A model generated the notes under the pieces. That model worked only from the letters and a program-made list of their open reading frames with translations. It made no database searches and was not told the origin of the DNA. Made by a program: the position numbers and the translations under genes. DNA of 64,000 bases from Bisporella sp. PMI_857 (taxonomy: Eukaryota; Ascomycota; Leotiomycetes; Helotiales; Helotiaceae): NCBI GenBank assembly GCA_021307315.1, contig JAJSPD010000027.1, positions 62,001-126,000 on the forward strand. Direction: 5' to 3'. Below are positions 52,101 through 63,583 of the stretch, in pieces; positions within the stretch are counted from its first letter, which is position 1, and every line of letters starts with the position of its first letter.

Positions 52101-54317
52101 GCAAGCGGACAGATAACGCGCACTCACATCACAGCCCCGCGCAAGACGAGCCACACAATCTTGCAGGAACAGTTAGATGCGAATCCCGGCTTCGCGGTAC
52201 CAAACAGGCTTACCTACTATGCAGGAAAGCAGCTCGCAGGTGTTCTTAAGGGCACCACAGACGGGATCCGCGTGCTGTTTGGCAGTCCCGAGGGCCGAGA
52301 GCTAACGGCTGCCATGTACTGCGAACACACGTTCAACTGTATGAGTTACTCCCAGATGCGTGAAGTGACGAGAACGCTGGCTGAGCGTATCCAGAGCAAC
52401 GGTGGTAGTGCCGGAGAGGCGCTCAAGGTGCTCGAGATGGGGGCCGGTACTGGTGGCACAACGCTCATCATGGCACCCTTATTGGCGTCACTTTCCGCAG
52501 TGGGCATCCCCGTGGAATACACGTTTACCGACATTTCACCATCTATGGTTGCCAACGCACGCCGTCGATTCAGCAAGCAGTATCCGTTTATGCGCTTTGC
52601 CGTGCACGACATCGAAAAGCCGCCCACTGACGAGCTCAAGGGGCAGCACCTCGTGCTGGCCAGCAACGCCATCCACGCCACCCACAACTTGGGAGTCTCC
52701 CTGACTAATGCCCACCAGACCCTAAGGATCGACGGCTTCCTTATGATCCTGGAAATGACAGAAGTTGTCCCTTTTGTTGACCTCGTCTTTGGCCTCCTGG
52801 AAGGCTGGTGGCTGTTCGATGACGGTCGGAGCCACGCCGTTGTGCCGGCAGAGCACTGGGAGCGCGAATTACACGAGGCAGGGTTTGGACACGTCGACTG
52901 GACTGACGGTAGCCTACCTGAGAATGCGTTTCAAAAAGTCATTATAGCGCTGGCATCGGGGACCCAGGGCCCGCGTCTGCCGAAGCCAGCTGCCCTACCA
53001 GAGCTCATCCCGGAACTCAACCCGGAAAACGTAGAGACACGCACAGCCCAGGCAGAGCAGCTCACATCAATATACTCCAATGGCTGGGATACGCCCAAGA
53101 TGCGTGTTCTTGACACCAGAAGAGAGGAGAGTCAACTGAAACAAAGTGACAAGCCACTGCCGCACAAGAGAGACCTCGGTGCCGTGGTCCTGGTGACTGG
53201 TGCCACTGGAAGTCTAGGCTCTCATCTTGTGCAGACGCTGGGTGAGGATCCTAACGTTGCACAAGTGGTATGCCTTAACCGCCGCAGCAGCAACACACCT
53301 GTCGAAAAGAGGCAGCAAGAGGCCTTTGTCACTCGTAGCATCAAGCTTTCCCCCAGTGCTCGCGCAAAGCTGCGCATTCTCGAGACAGATACTTCCAAGG
53401 CGCAGCTGGGTCTCCCGCCGCTCGATTATTTGTGGCTCGTCCAGCACGGAACCGATATCATCCATAACGCCTGGCCCATGAGTGGCACACGCCCACTCAG
53501 CGCCTTTGAGCCTCAGCTGCAGGCCATGCGCAATCTACTCGATCTGGCTCGCGATATGGTATGCCGCGATGTCAATTTCCCGAACCGTGTGGGCTTCCAA
53601 TTTGTCTCGTCTATTGGCGTCGTAGGCTTCGCCAGTGGGTCGCGCGTCCTTGAGTGCCGCGTGCCGCTAGCTGCCACTCTTCCCAGCGGCTACGGCGAGG
53701 CCAAGTGGGTGTGCGAACGCATGCTCGATGAGACGCTCCACAAGTACCCACGGCTCTTCAGACCCATGGTGGTACGTCCCGGCCAAATCTCAGGCTCGTC
53801 CACCAGTGGCTTCTGGAACCCCGTCGAGCACTTTGCTTTCTTGGTCAAGTCGGCCCAGTCGTTGCGCACATGGCCCGACCTGGACGGCGTGATGCAGTGG
53901 ATTCCCGTGGACCATTGCGCCAGCATCATCGCCGATCTCTTGAAGATTGGGTCGTATGGTGAAGCGCCTGATGCCTATCCTGTGTACCACATCGATAACC
54001 CCGTGGGCCAGCAATGGAAATCCATGTCTCCTGTGCTGGCTGCTGCGCTCGACATCCCACCCCACGCCATTATTCCCTTTAAGAGCTGGGTCTCGAGCGT
54101 CCGCCGGTCTCCTTTGCCTGAGACGGAGAACCCCGCTGTCCGCCTAATTGACTTTCTTGATAACCACTTTGAGCGCATGTCGTGCGGCGGTCTAATTCTG
54201 GATACAACCAAGACGCAAGAACACTCCCAGACTATGGCTAGCACGGGCCCTGTAAGCCCTGAAATTGCCCGTCGTTACGTGGCTGCTTGGAATAAGATGG
54301 GTTATTTGAAAGCATGA
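46110..54317 (+). CDS. Non-reducing polyketide synthase (SAT-KS-AT-PT-ACP-CMeT-R), SorB/AfoE-like
   Basis: One uninterrupted exon of 2,735 residues. Domains and sites: SAT with GFCAG (Cys155) and a likely His near 280; KS Cys603 (DTACSSSA), His738 (EAHGTGTP), His777 (GHIGHTEG); AT Ser1056 (GHSFGE); product template His1402 (GHVIAQ) and Asp1591 ([10 protein letters not shown]); a lysine-rich linker; one ACP with Ser1783 (FGIDSLMG); C-methyltransferase with [12 protein letters not shown] near 2110; and a reductase with [14 protein letters not shown] near 2360 and Tyr2528 in YGEAK. This order is that of group VII-like NR-PKSs making azaphilone and sorbicillinoid aldehydes. The SAT should take the acyl chain from the reducing PKS, and the R domain releases an aldehyde by NADPH reduction. 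An earlier upstream start is possible, but ATG 46110 precedes the conserved [10 protein letters not shown] motif at the usual distance. Confidence 0.97.
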   Translation: MTFTNGLEKGSSESKVFLFGPHVGTFTRQSMNKLVRPLSQNPRRDWILDTVAKLPEYWDVLTSNIPDVARDVDGPRYLAELDSWLRHGAADLPHDDENLPSIIVGPLVVLIQLTQYWRHLEITRADDTYTADLQADLVALNKHQAGPKVEILGFCAGLLAALAVASASNQQEFQEYGAVAVRLAMLIGALIDAQEEWDKGSGKGSSASYAIAWRGEKQEEDMTRIINDLSKNAYIAVRYDQARATVTASDIIAPLLLKRFRAAGITAAEVGIKGQIHSPNADRRAYTNVLVDLCNSWPGLQYADVANLVLPTYDNQGEGKPVLPGRGSMTEMVLRSILVQQCHWFDTFSAVMERHQDPFVVTFGLERCVPPTLMRSLGARQVFFEDLSKDPKQPSSRMPNASHGQKQQKQQQEQQRSDVRPSMNVDNEAIAIIGMSVKTAGADDLAEFAEMLKTGKSQHIPITRDRLMHDMLFRVAADSDPKRKFYGCFFRDGDAFDHKFFKRSPRESAAMDPQSRIVLQTAYQAVEQSGYFAENNTGYTPDGRDKAHVGVYLGSCGVDYEHNISCHEPNAFTATGALKSFITGRVSHHFGWTGPCMTFDTACSSSAVAIHTACRNLLSGECTAALAGGSNTVTNMNWFQNLAAGSFVSATGQCKPFDDSADGYCRAEGAAFVFLKRISDAVRDGNPILATISGSAVYQNRNFTPLFVPNSPSLSQLFKDVMCQAKVTANDVSLVEAHGTGTPVGDPAEYDSILTALGGPIRKKMLPIGSVKGHIGHTEGASGAIALVKIVMMMRGDFIPPQASFKKMNRHIPVKPDDNLEVVTKLRRWGEEHKTALLNNYGACGSNASMIITETDKALSEKSAGSPSGNTEQQYPFWIPGLDTRAIAAYCAKLGPWLRSCSKEPTLADVSFHVNRQSNRGLPQGLIFNCHSITELQEKLEQVAASNKDMAASIGIVPTKTERPVILCFGGQVSRFVGLDRKLFGSVAVLRRYLNEVDAVVKSLGLESIYPDIFTREPAQDTVKLQTMLFAMQYACAKSWMDCGLEAKIKAVVGHSFGEITALCIAGALSLEHTIQLVASRARLVRDSWGADPGAMMAIEADETLVRELLLEANRGLGGSASIACYNGPRSFTIAGSTSAIDEVRQKMVSNSNFGSIKSKRLNVTNAFHSALVDKISGGLEEIGKTLSFHRPIIPIECATKTSLDTNKIDASFVSQHMRQPVFFNHAVQRLAKRHPQAIFLEAGSSSTITVMAGRAIAQSQESVSDAHHFQAVSITNDMGFDGLTDATTALWKQGLRVSFWAHHALQTLEYSQLLLPPYQFDTSARHWLPMKSPLEQVEKAAAALVAAGNTGAAQHQQNDSHQDHRSRPLWNFVGFQDRDNKKPRFQINTGSDKYNRFVLGHVIAQTAPICPGTLECDIFIEALFSLEPNWKQGGVQPVVRDMINHSPICKDSTRTVYLDLTALSKKRTEWSVRIFSVEVNSNAQTSETHAEASVDMRAPTDAAQLREFANFERLVSYKQCLDVLSLNLDQDDVEVLQGRNVYRTFSPIVDYGEIYRGVRYVVGRGDECAGRVQLPKHHRGDTWLDVPLSDSFSQVGGVWVNLMTDLPPGDMYIATGCQLSMRSPKAPSRADTDVWHVYARHSRQGDKSFMSDLFVFDTATGQLVEVMLGVQYGRVAKASMSKMLARMTTDESVLRTKPQSSPHAGASAKPALIEVNPAERVGKTTKKETKVSKGKPSAKKDKEPSGWRDITEEVRNLVATVSGIAASELELDAEMADFGIDSLMGMELGKEVETVFKCTLDQSEQMEATSLRKFVACVSNAMFGSNHGPLLVGSGDEDKNERSEDPSDDSSSADSDEGTSSGSITLGTESLTPEEDPLPLEAMAFHKTTGLAAPVKSRLTLSASDVLESFGEIKLATDKLIHEYGVHQTEKVMLAGSNRLCTALVVEAFDELGSPLRTAAAGQPIERIPFLPQHGRLMQWVYEFLERDARLINLDAASGQITRTHITAPRKTSHTILQEQLDANPGFAVPNRLTYYAGKQLAGVLKGTTDGIRVLFGSPEGRELTAAMYCEHTFNCMSYSQMREVTRTLAERIQSNGGSAGEALKVLEMGAGTGGTTLIMAPLLASLSAVGIPVEYTFTDISPSMVANARRRFSKQYPFMRFAVHDIEKPPTDELKGQHLVLASNAIHATHNLGVSLTNAHQTLRIDGFLMILEMTEVVPFVDLVFGLLEGWWLFDDGRSHAVVPAEHWERELHEAGFGHVDWTDGSLPENAFQKVIIALASGTQGPRLPKPAALPELIPELNPENVETRTAQAEQLTSIYSNGWDTPKMRVLDTRREESQLKQSDKPLPHKRDLGAVVLVTGATGSLGSHLVQTLGEDPNVAQVVCLNRRSSNTPVEKRQQEAFVTRSIKLSPSARAKLRILETDTSKAQLGLPPLDYLWLVQHGTDIIHNAWPMSGTRPLSAFEPQLQAMRNLLDLARDMVCRDVNFPNRVGFQFVSSIGVVGFASGSRVLECRVPLAATLPSGYGEAKWVCERMLDETLHKYPRLFRPMVVRPGQISGSSTSGFWNPVEHFAFLVKSAQSLRTWPDLDGVMQWIPVDHCASIIADLLKIGSYGEAPDAYPVYHIDNPVGQQWKSMSPVLAAALDIPPHAIIPFKSWVSSVRRSPLPETENPAVRLIDFLDNHFERMSCGGLILDTTKTQEHSQTMASTGPVSPEIARRYVAAWNKMGYLKA

Positions 54318-54588
54318 AGGGGGGGCTATTATTTGGTTGGATATTCAATTTCATACATAGTGAACCTGCATCTTGAATAAGGGGCGACGGGCAACTTTTG
54401 GCTTCGGGTGATGTCTTCGGATAAAAAAGCGCTGTCACACTAGAGAAAATCTTAGCACGGTTGAAAAACCTCTTCTAGATCAGATTTGAATCAAACATAC
54501 ATGTAGGGGAGCTCCTGTTGGTACACACCAAGATTGGCAATATTTAGACAAGTTGTCACGAGCTTTTGGTCAAGGCAAGTAAGCTGTA

Positions 54589-54630
54589 ACCGATATCCCT
54601 GTTCAAAACCCCACCCTAACCAAAACCGCA
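54589..54630 (+). repeat. Terminal inverted repeat, left end of transposon copy 2
   Basis: ACCGATATCCC then AAAACCCCACCCTAACCAAA; pairs with 56734-56775 with a few mismatches near the outer end. Confidence 0.85.
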
Positions 54631-54755
54631 TGTGATCTACCAAACTAATCAATCACAAAACAATTAATAATAAATCAACCACAAATCGTATTGTATTAAA
54701 AATAGGCTTATTTGATTCAGAAAAACTTGTTCTATTATTACTCCAAAGGAAAAGC

Positions 54756-56701
54756 TCATGTATAGCGTGAAGGGCGCTTGATTTCTCTTCCAGCTCGATT
54801 GCGCGTAACTATTCCCGATGTAGCTACTACCTCCTCCACTGTTTGAATAAGTGCTTTGATCAGTGATTCTGAAGTAGTAAAAGCTTTAACAGAAGATTTT
54901 TGAAGATTTGGCATTTCAAAAGAAGTTAGAATAGATGCAAAAGCTATAAAAACCAGCTTTTTAGCAAGTGCTTTTAATCGAAAAGAATTCTGGCTTATAT
55001 TCTCTTTCCGCAATTGAGATTCAGCAAGCTTAGCTTGCCTTTCTTCTGCTTTTTGCTCTTTTATTGCTTTATTAGTAGCAATACGAACCTTTCGATCAAG
55101 TTTAGCTTGTTTTATTCCTTGTTGTTCTTTTTTTTTTTGGGCTTGATAGTCAAAAGCTTTAGCGACTTTAGTAAGTGACTATATTGTAGTTTCAGTATTA
55201 GACTCGCCACTTAAATCAAGCTTTCCACCCTTTTTTCGCCTTTCTTTTTCAGTAATAAGTGCTTGTAAAAAGCTTTGATTCACATGCTCTGCAATATCAG
55301 CTCGTGTAGTGGCGATATGTAAGCTTTTTAACAGTTTTGATATATATTCGATACCAAGATTCTGTGTAGCTAATTTCTCAGCTGCAAGTATTGCTCTTGT
55401 ATTTGTAAGTGTTCGAATTATATTGTTTGCTTTTTCGGCTTGTATTGTCTTTTTGCGAGTAACAATAAGAATTAATTTGAATCGATCGATTAGCCAAATA
55501 CCAAGTTTCTCAAAAACATAAAAAATATTCATTTCAGTAAATACTTCATCAAAAGCACTTTTGAATACTTTGAAAAACAATCCTTTTGTAATAGTAGTAA
55601 AGCCTGAGCTTTCTGCAATAATCTTATCGATTCTTACAGAGTACGCTGTAGCAAAAAGACCGAACAAACCAACATCAAAAAGTTGCAATCTATACGTAGA
55701 ATGTAGTAGCAAAACTAATACAATAATGCGAGCTTAATTAGCCCATTTAATAAATTCGAGATTCACATAGCTAAAATGGCCATTTACTATCAATAAACGT
55801 TTCGCTCGCAAATCAGCTGGCCGAGTATATCGATCGAACACGTGCTTCAACTATTCTAAGCCCATTATATTACTACTCCAGCCATTTTCGGAAAAGCTGA
55901 AATAAGTATTCGAATCTTTATCAACGTCTTAAACTCAACTAGTTCGAAGTTCGTGATTAGTTTCTTTGTAAATTAAAAGAAAAAGAATAGCGTGGCCACT
56001 TGCGGAAACACAAGCTACGCAAGTAATAAATTCTCGATTGCTATTTTGACGATTTCGCATACTTTGAAGCTTATTTGTAGCTTCAATACTCATGACTCTT
56101 TTAGACATTTGGCCGATGCTTATAAAGAATTCTTTCTCATTAACATTATATATATTTTCGGGTATAATGTTGTGTTTTTCGATTGCGTGGTGCATCTAAG
56201 AAATGCAACTAATCAGCCTCTTAAATAACATAAAAATTAATATTTAATCAACCACAAATTGAATTAACTTACATAGTCATAAAATAAGTTAAATAGAGTT
56301 TCATTTTCAGCTGCTACTCTTTTATTGTCGATATTGCGTAAATAAGCCGATCTAAGTTCAGTCGAATGCTTACGTACAAATCCTCCAACCCAGTTCTTTT
56401 CTACAGGCTAGCCACGTAGCTCTTCTGCAAGGTTTTCGACGATTCTAGCCGTTGAAGGCATTTGGCGCAAGCTCAAATAATTGATCCTATCAACCAAAAC
56501 TTGCTTTGCAGCAGTTGTAAAGCACTAGTGTGTTTTCGAGTTCGCAACAGCTTTATGTTCTGTAATTCCCTTCATTCTATTCCTGATCGACGTAGGGTCC
56601 ACTCCAAAGGCTTTTGCTGCCTGGTTAGCATTCTTATGCCTCCCTGATTCGATAGAACTAATCGCCTTGTCAATAGCACTCGATTTGCTGTAGATAGCCA
56701 T
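54756..56701 (-). pseudogene. DDE_1 transposase with stops and two lost catalytic aspartates
   Basis: The N-terminus (MAIYSKSSAIDKAISSIESG) is the Psq-type HTH, homologous to the copy at 4383-6342. In the DDE core the first Asp position reads VNEKEF and the second IVNGHFS, where copy 1 has FDEKGF and IVDGHFS. Both are GAT-to-AAT changes. The third (LFDVGLF) is kept. In-frame stops occur near 56525, 56410, 55930, 55860, 55735 and 55178. The gene is inactive, with RIP the likely cause. Confidence 0.85.
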
Positions 56702-56733
56702 TTTTGAAGTTGTTGTGTGATCATTCATTAGTG

Positions 56734-56775
56734 TGCGGTTTTGGTTAGGGTGGGGTTTTGGTGCGGGACCTCGGT
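56734..56775 (-). repeat. Terminal inverted repeat, right end of transposon copy 2
   Basis: TGCGGTTTTGGTTAGGGTGG to CTCGGT, inverse of the left end. Confidence 0.85.
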
Positions 56776-56803
56776 TACCTCGCAGAAATTGCGATTAGCA
56801 GGC

Positions 56804-56947
56804 TGTCAGGAATTGGCTTACGTAATCGGCCAAGGAACTAGAAATCTCTTACATGTCTACAATGTAGATACAGATCATACAATACAAGCACACAACAACC
56901 CGTATTCTATCGACGTGATACCTCTACCAATTATTATATTTCTGACA
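56804..56947 (+). mobile_element. Solo LTR with 5-bp target duplication CAGGC
   Basis: 144 bp, TGTCAGGAATTGGCTTACGT to TTTCTGACA, flanked by CAGGC at 56799-56803 and 56948-56952. It is very similar to 32350-32492. No internal retroelement sequence remains. Confidence 0.88.
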
Positions 56948-57203
56948 CAGGCAGCTTGTTTAAACTGTCACAGGGAGTGCTAGTAGCCGAGGCTCGCTTA
57001 GCTATCGTTATACAGTTAGTCTGCTTGGCACGCGTTCTAGGCCCTGAGCGTTCTTTTTATTTTGACTTCTACAAGCGTGTATTTTACAACAGTATTATTG
57101 TTACTCGCAGAGTAACAAGCATGTGTCACCAAAGACCTCTACATAAGGCGGAGTGCCCATTGGTGTCTTTGGGCAGTCCATTTTGGACCTAGTTCGCCAG
57201 AAT

Positions 57204-57372
57204 TGTCGCGTCCCTCCTCTGGAGCACACGTGACCTATGTTACCCGAGTCTAAAGCGCCCATATATATATAGCCTGCTTTTCTCGGGCTCCTTTTCCTTC
57301 CTTAGCTTTAGATTCTTGTATAATGCCACTGTTGCTCACTGTATCCGTAGGTTCACAGCGAGTGTCGCGACA
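57204..57372 (+). repeat. LTR-like sequence (TGTCGCG...CGCGACA)
   Basis: Starts TGTCGCGTCCCTCCTCTGG and ends GTGTCGCGACA, giving TG..CA ends. Its 3' two-thirds resembles 32495-32610 and its first 30 bases occur inverted at 15548-15578. No target duplication was seen. A further repeat-end fragment follows at 57524-57590 (AGCAAGAGCGTAGTC ... GGTATTCCGACAG). Confidence 0.6.
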
Positions 57373-57814
57373 ATTTAAGCCACTTCTTTTAACTACCAAA
57401 GTTCCTGTTGGAATGCATGTACATAGTTTCACGCGTTCCATATCGCGAGGATTGTGGGTCTCCTACTATCTATATAACTACCTGGCAATAGGCCGTAGCT
57501 GAGAAGAATCAACGAATATCATAACCACACCAGCAAGAGCGTAGTCACAGCTACTACGCCTTTTGCTACGTGGTAGGTATTCCGACAGTTCCTTTCTTTA
57601 TAAGAACTCTTGAAAAGGCCTTTAAATAGCGGCCTTGAGCATACATAGTAATATTAATTATATAGTATAAGGTTAATATTTTTGCACAATCACTAGTGTC
57701 TTAATATAATATCACACTAACACTGACGTAGTATGAAAAAAAGTTAAACTAAATTTATGTTGGATCATATCCGTATATACGACTGTATTATGGAAAGACT
57801 GTGTACTTCTTCCT

Positions 57815-59915
57815 TCATATAATCGACCTCTCTGTAAGTACCACTTTCAGTTGACCGGGCTCCACTGTAAATGTATCTGTCATTTTCCCTTGAACATCAT
57901 GATTGTCTTCTCCAGGCGCGAAGGCAATGTCATATTTACTGAATACAACTGCGGTGAAGTAGCGTAGCTCCATCAAACCAAGATATTTACCTACGCAGGT
58001 ATGGATACCTGTTCATATAAGCATTGAGGTTTCAAAATAAGCCATGTACATAGTCCCTAACTATATAAAGAGATCGAGAATTCAAGATACCAATTAGGAT
58101 GGAGGAACGAATGAGAAACTTACCAGCATTGAATGGAATCCATGCTCTGATATCTTTGATTAAATGGGGTTTGGTAGTCCACCGCTCAGGGATAAATTCG
58201 TTTGGTTTTTCAAAGCATGATTCCACTACAGAGAGAAAGATTTAGCACGTAAGTCACCTATGAGGTATTGTGGAATCTCCACATACACCTGTGTAAACTG
58301 TACTGTGGGATTGCAACAGTTGTATTTCCAGGGATATACTGCCCAGCAATCGTTATCCCTTCTGGAGGGGTGTCCCGGAGACCTCCAGTAGGAACTGCTG
58401 GATGAAGACGTAATGTCTCATATATGAGAGCATTGAGATATTGGAGGGATTGTAAAATGTCGTAATTAGAAATATCATCAACTGTTGCTAGCTCTGCTTG
58501 AAGCTGTGCGAGGATTCTGGGATCACGGGCTACATAGTACACGAGAAAAATAATGGAAGAGTACACCGGCGTGCTGGAATGCGTTACAAAAATGTTTGAT
58601 TAACTTATAAATGTGATGAAAACACTTACCTAGCACCACCCATGGCAGTAATAAAATTCCCAAGCAGCCACATGTAAGTCTGGTCTGGATTCCCTTTGCC
58701 GCTACGAATTTGAGATACCAGCTCAGAGAACACCTGAAAATACTCAGTCGCGAATCATGAGAGAGTTTCACAGGTAACATCTTACACAAAATTGATCAGA
58801 TTTAGACTTTAACAATTGGTCAGCGTACAGGCACTTTAGCCACGGCTTCAGGACTTACCTCGACCATAGTATTACACTCATCAATGGCCCAAGCGCGGAA
58901 AGTGCGCCAGCCATCAAGAAGGGCGTGTATACTAAAAAGAATCCTAAACATCCAAGGTACAGGAGTTAGTGGACCTAGGGTGCCGATTGCTTGCGTATGG
59001 TTTGCAATAATATCATGATATTTGCCCTTTTTCGTCTTGATTAAATTCCAATCTTGCCCAAAAATAACATTTCCCATAACATCGAACACGAAATGCTCTA
59101 TCGGAGAATTGATAGCAATTGGTTTATTGACATTCATTTCTAGATCTTGAGCTAACGTCCGAGCATATCCGTAGACTCGTTTCTCGTAATCTTTTAGCGC
59201 TGTTGATTGGTCACGTTAGCAATGTTTATTGAAAAATGAAAAACACGAAATTAACACCGATTTTAATCATGTATTGACATTTTATACCTTTGGAGCTGAA
59301 TCCCATATCCCAATACTTTCGTTGAACCGAATGGTCTGAGAGTGATCTGCAAGCAACAACTGAGGTTAATGGCTTCGTCATATCGTAGAAATCGCTCCGT
59401 ATACACCTGCTCTTCGGACCATAGACAATAGTTACAGCTTCTGGAGTGAAGATTGAAATTTCGTTTGGCCCTCAAAGCTGTTAGTAGCGCGAAATCATCA
59501 GATGTGAAAAATGAATACCGGTCCTCACGAAGTCACCATAGCGTTGATGCATCAACTCAAGCCATCTGAATTGGTCCGACTTTGGCGCCACGTTAAACAT
59601 ATGATATAATTTCGATACTCCCGCAAGCTTTGGTCCTGGGAAGTTCCTCGTACGGTGGAAAAACGATCGATAAATGACCATACTAGCCAGAAGTGAGCCA
59701 GAACAAGCAGTTACATCCCAAGCGCTCGCGATTGCGGCACTGCCAAGATCAAACTTAGATAGCTTGAGGTGAACAATAAATACAGCCACAGGAGCCAAAA
59801 GCACCATTCGAAATATTGTAGGACTCTGCATGTGATGTTCGCCATGGATAAAGTAGCCCAGGTGCAACAGAACACCACAAATGGCTGAAGTAGCTACCTC
59901 GGTAGCTGGAAACAT
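57815..59915 (-). CDS. Cytochrome P450 monooxygenase
   Basis: Seven exons in phase (59915-59519, 59470-59288, 59199-58859, 58733-58630, 58573-58287, 58225-58124, 58008-57815) give 535 residues. The hydrophobic N-terminus (ICGVLLHLGYFIHGEHH and a second helix) anchors it in the ER membrane. RNFPGPKLAG is the proline-rich hinge, then an I-helix region around GGASTPVYSS, ExxR in YETLRLHP, FIPERW, and heme-binding FNAGIHTCVG with Cys476. The usual Thr of the I-helix oxygen groove is not obvious. The start resembles P450s of fungal meroterpenoid and indole-diterpene clusters. It is divergent from the UbiA prenyltransferase, so it probably oxidises a prenylated aromatic; the substrate is unknown. 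Confidence 0.93.
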
Positions 59916-60845
59916 CTCTGACTTTCGCTTGAATAATAATTTGTGGTATAGAAATTCTGATATCTAAGGCGACACATACGGCTTACTTTACGTGCTGCTA
60001 GTGAAGCCCTGCGCGAGGCGGTGTATGGTACCACATATTTAGGCGGGCGGTGTGATGACCGATCGGAGTTGCCAGTTTGTTGTGGTGTGGTATCCCCAAG
60101 ATTCCTTACCAGGAATCGGGAAACACACCCCCTTATTCTATTTGGGAATCTGAAGCTTGTAGCTGTAGCGAATGGTTTAATTAGACTTACGAGGTTGCTA
60201 CCAAAAGAGTCTCCCAATTGGCACGTAGGTCAGCTGCCCCGGCTAGGTTACATAGTGGTGTCTGTTATATTGTAAATAAGGTGTGCTGGTTTGCCCGAAA
60301 ACGTTGTAATTTTAGTGATCATACAATGGCTTAGAGCCCTAGTAAAAGCCTCAAACCCCTCTTATAGACTTCCAACGTGACCTGTCACTTGCTCGTTACA
60401 GCGTAGCATTGATACCCCTGTCCTGCAGACAATAGGGCTTATCGTGAGGCCCATGTAATTGCAGGGTCTTTGGGCCGAGGGCACCCAGCCCTGGATGACC
60501 ACAACACCAACGGCTAAAGTCATACATATGCGGGGGACGAAGCTTTGGTAGAAGCATCCCAGTATTGGGGATTAGGGTCTACAACGATAAGGATGTTCAT
60601 CGTTTGGTTGGAATAAGGTTACTATCCCTATAAAATTTGGGCCGGATGTTGTGGGTTCTAGCGGCCAGACTCTCTAATAGAAACCAAAGCCTCTAAAACT
60701 ACTGCCATCTTCCCCTCAAGAATTTGGTGTCACATTCGTTCTTCTGCACAATTATCCATACACTTTTTTTGTTTTAAGGAGGTTCACAAGGGAAGATTAC
60801 TCGTTACCAAAACAGGGAGGTTTTCGGCCCCTGGTAGAGAATCCA
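59916..60845. promoter_or_regulatory. Divergent promoter, P450 / UbiA prenyltransferase
   Basis: 930 bp without a supported gene between divergent starts. No AAGTCCG word was noted, in contrast to the dual-PKS promoters, so this arm may be controlled differently. CT-rich tracts precede the UbiA start (about 60700-60780). Confidence 0.5.
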
Positions 60846-61886
60846 ATGGACTTTAATCATGATTCCAAAGTACTCAATGCTAAGGACAACAAACAATCCG
60901 CCGCAAATGCAGATAGTTTATCTACCTATATACAACCTCAAGCATGGCCGTATCCAATCCTGCCATCCCCATTCATCCCTTATGGCGAACTGATGCGCAT
61001 TTCTAAGCCTGTCGGCATTATGAACATCTATTTTCCATACCTCTTCGGCACGATATATACCTCGTTGGTTACGTCACCTCTCCCGCCTCTACGGCACATC
61101 TTCAGGATCAATGCACTTCTGTTTCTCGCGGGATTCCTTCTTCGGAGCCTTGGCTGCTGCTGGAACGATATAATTGATTCCGATCTTGATCGCAAAGTGG
61201 CCCGCTGCCGTTTTCGTCCTATGGCTCGAGGCGCTATTAGTCCCAGCAACGCCTATATGTTTACCTTTGCTCTGACAATTATTTGGCTTTATACATTATC
61301 CCAAATTTCGCGAGCCTGCGTAGCATACTCTATACCACTTATTTTTATGGTAGCATTCTACCCCTTTGCAAAACGGATTACGGATTTCGCTCAGGTGGTA
61401 CTCGGAGTTACACTATCCTGGGGGGTCTTGATTGGTTGTCTTGCCATGGGCGAAGATCCCATATCTCTCATACTGTCCCCAGAAACGAGATACTCCACTG
61501 GTAGTGGGTTGGTGGTATTATATCTAGTCTATACACTCTGGACTGTGACTCACGATGTCATATATGCTTTCCAAGATCTGGAAGATGATGTTAAGGCCGG
61601 GATCAAAGGTATGGCAGTGAGATATCGGAACCATATTGACATTTTGCTTTGGAGTTTGGCCACGCTGCAGATTGCTCTTTTCTTTAAGTTAAGCCAAATT
61701 TTGAGCGCGGGCAGTGCTTATTTCTTATTTGCGATCGCTGGCAACGCCGTCCTACACGCAGCAATGATCAAACAGGTGAACCTGGAAGATCCTGACGCTT
61801 GCCTATGGTGGTTTCAGACTGGGTGTCTAATATTTGGATCAACCACTTTCGCGGGTTTGTTTGGAGAATATTTGACAAGGCCTTAA
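60846..61886 (+). CDS. UbiA-family aromatic prenyltransferase
   Basis: A single exon of 346 residues with about eight or nine membrane helices. The first Asp-rich motif is NDIIDSDLD (107-115) followed by RKVARCRFRPMARG. The second is YAFQDLEDD (240-248) followed by VKAGIKG. Both bind Mg2+ and the prenyl diphosphate. Fungal relatives are Coq2 and the meroterpenoid enzymes (Pyr6, AusN, TrtG, YanG types) that attach farnesyl or similar chains to a phenolic acid or other phenol in internal membranes. Its place in a P450/FMO trio rather than alone argues for secondary metabolism over ubiquinone synthesis, and no mitochondrial targeting sequence is evident. No terpene cyclase lies within view; one could lie right of the window. 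Confidence 0.94.
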   Translation: MDFNHDSKVLNAKDNKQSAANADSLSTYIQPQAWPYPILPSPFIPYGELMRISKPVGIMNIYFPYLFGTIYTSLVTSPLPPLRHIFRINALLFLAGFLLRSLGCCWNDIIDSDLDRKVARCRFRPMARGAISPSNAYMFTFALTIIWLYTLSQISRACVAYSIPLIFMVAFYPFAKRITDFAQVVLGVTLSWGVLIGCLAMGEDPISLILSPETRYSTGSGLVVLYLVYTLWTVTHDVIYAFQDLEDDVKAGIKGMAVRYRNHIDILLWSLATLQIALFFKLSQILSAGSAYFLFAIAGNAVLHAAMIKQVNLEDPDACLWWFQTGCLIFGSTTFAGLFGEYLTRP

Positions 61887-62152
61887 GGCTCTCTTGATAT
61901 GACAAGTCCCTTCGTTAGATTATGTTTAATTGTAAAGCATAAATCGGCCACAGGTGATAAGACGATATTAATTAAATTCGTGTGAAGATTTCGCCGACAG
62001 ATAACGGAAGAACAGTAAAAATGACTACATAAAATAACTACATAAAATAACTACATAAAATAACTACATAAAATAACTATTCCACATAAAACAGAGTTTG
62101 ATTGCTCAAATCAGCTTCTAATTGTATATTATATATCAAGCAATTTCTAGTC
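61887..62152. terminator. Convergent 3' region, UbiA / second FAD monooxygenase
   Basis: A short AT-rich gap where the two convergent transcripts must end. It contains four 13-bp tandem units at 62024-62075. No precise poly(A) site can be assigned. Confidence 0.4.
62024..62075. repeat. Four 13-bp tandem units (ACTACATAAAATA)
   Basis: Perfect head-to-tail copies in the 3' gap between convergent genes. Confidence 0.9.
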
Positions 62153-63583
62153 TTAAGCGTCTTCTCTCTCCGATTCGTCTACCGCCTTGCCTGCATCATA
62201 TTCCCACATGGCCTTAGAAAGGACCGGGTCAGAAAAGGGGTTTGGAAATCCCTCCATGGGCTCATTTTGTAATAGTTGGATATCTCGGTTTCTCTGCGCA
62301 TCACCGTCCTTCATAGCAAATATTTCCTTCATGGAAAGACTCCGGTGACTGAGATATTCGGTACGTGGCGCCCGAATCTTCTCATATTTCAATAAGATTT
62401 CAGATATTTGCGTCTTGTTTGTGATGTTTGAGAAAAGTACTCCAAGCACAGCAGCATCCTCAAAAGCCTGAGCGGCTCCTTGACCACTATAGCGCATTAG
62501 CTTTGAAAAATAGCGTGTTTTTATTTCATTCGAGATGCACTTACAGAAATGGAAGCATGGCATGAGCAGAATCCCCTAGCAAAGCAAACGTTCCTTCTTT
62601 GCTCGTCCACTTGAGGCTTTTGCTACTCAACAGTAGTGTCCATTTAGCACATTGTTGAGCCATGCCCAGCAGTCTCTCGAACCTTGGGTCCCAGCCCGCA
62701 AATGCCTTTCTGACTTCTTCAATGTCTGCTGGCTGCGGCCCATATTTCACCTGATCATCAATCGCATGGGCGCGTGTCAAAACAACATTTAAAAGCCCAT
62801 CCTTTTTCAGTGAATATGTAATTGCATGTGCTTCGGGTCCAATCCAGAAGTTAATATTCGGGGGGTATACAAGGTCAATAAGCTGACTTTCTCGGAGTAC
62901 ATCACTACATTTGACTGTAAAGCGGATAACTTCATCTCCACTGTCCTTTGGAGGATCATCAAATCCACGGAGTAAGCGCTGGCAAGCTGATCTTTCACCG
63001 TCAGCTCCCAGAATCACATCAGCCGTGTAAGTTTCTCCGTTAGTCAGTTCCAGCGAAGGAACAGCAAAGTCAATCTTGGAAACCTCCGAAGATAAATGAA
63101 TGGCGACTCCTAGACCTAGTGCCTTTTCATACAATATTTTGTGAAGGTCTGCGCGATGTATAACCATGTAAGCTGTTAAGTGAGAGATTTCTATGGAATC
63201 GTAGAGGTTCGTAGATGACAACACTTTACCGTCCCTATACGAGCGCATAATCGCAGCATGAGGCTTAAAAGCATGAGACTCAATGGCTTCAAGAAGACCC
63301 CAATTTGCTAAAACCTTAGATGCATTTGGTGGCACTTGGATGCCAGCTCCGATCTACGACGTACTGATCAGTATATTTAACACACAACGCTTGCCCAGCT
63401 TGCCGCGCAAGGCGGTTATCTCACCTCATGCACAACAGGCATCCTCTCAAGAACAGTGACATTGTGGCCGACAAGCCTCAGGGCTATTGCTGCAGACAAA
63501 CCGGCGAGACCGCCGCCAGCAATGACTATATGACACGGTGTAGCGCGTGTAGCGCCTTTATTTCTATCTGTGAGACTTTCCAT
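62153..63583 (-). CDS. FAD-dependent monooxygenase (salicylate-hydroxylase-like), meroterpenoid-type
   Basis: Three exons (63583-63425, 63353-62545, 62486-62153) join in phase for 433 residues. The FAD motif VIAGGGLAGLSAAIAL is at 20-35. It continues across the first intron into IGAGIQVPPNASKVL, then ILGADGERSACQRLL (DG motif) and LLGDSAHAMLPFLGQGAAQAFEDAA (GD motif, across the second intron). Family members hydroxylate phenols (often with decarboxylation) or epoxidise prenyl double bonds, as Pyr5-type enzymes do. This one looks closer to the salicylate-hydroxylase branch, so ring hydroxylation of the prenylated arene is the favoured guess. It is convergent with the UbiA gene, 266 bp away. 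A predicted membrane segment at the C-terminus, usual in the epoxidase branch, is not seen. Confidence 0.92.

Larger units (their letters stand above)
54589..56775 (-). mobile_element. Pogo/Tigger-like DNA transposon, copy 2, RIP-damaged
   Basis: 2,187 bp between imperfect inverted ends at 54589-54630 and 56734-56775, with TA at 54587-54588 and 56776-56777. The outermost bases (ACCGA.., ..TCGGT) match the 4232-6415 element, but the inner parts of the ends differ, so it is a sister subfamily. It inserted about 270 bp after the stop of the non-reducing PKS. Confidence 0.9.

Noticed and set aside
46189..54244. Minus-strand and alternate-frame ORFs inside the NR-PKS
   Set aside because: Shadow frames of a domain-complete coding sequence.
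57204..57372. Solo LTR with target duplication at this site
   Set aside because: The TG..CA ends are good, but the flanking pentamers differ, so it is listed only as LTR-like.
58287..58289. P450 exon ending at 58289 with donor GTGTAT
   Set aside because: It puts a stop into the next exon; the donor two bases later (GTATGT, exon end 58287) keeps the frame through to heme Cys476 and the terminal TGA.
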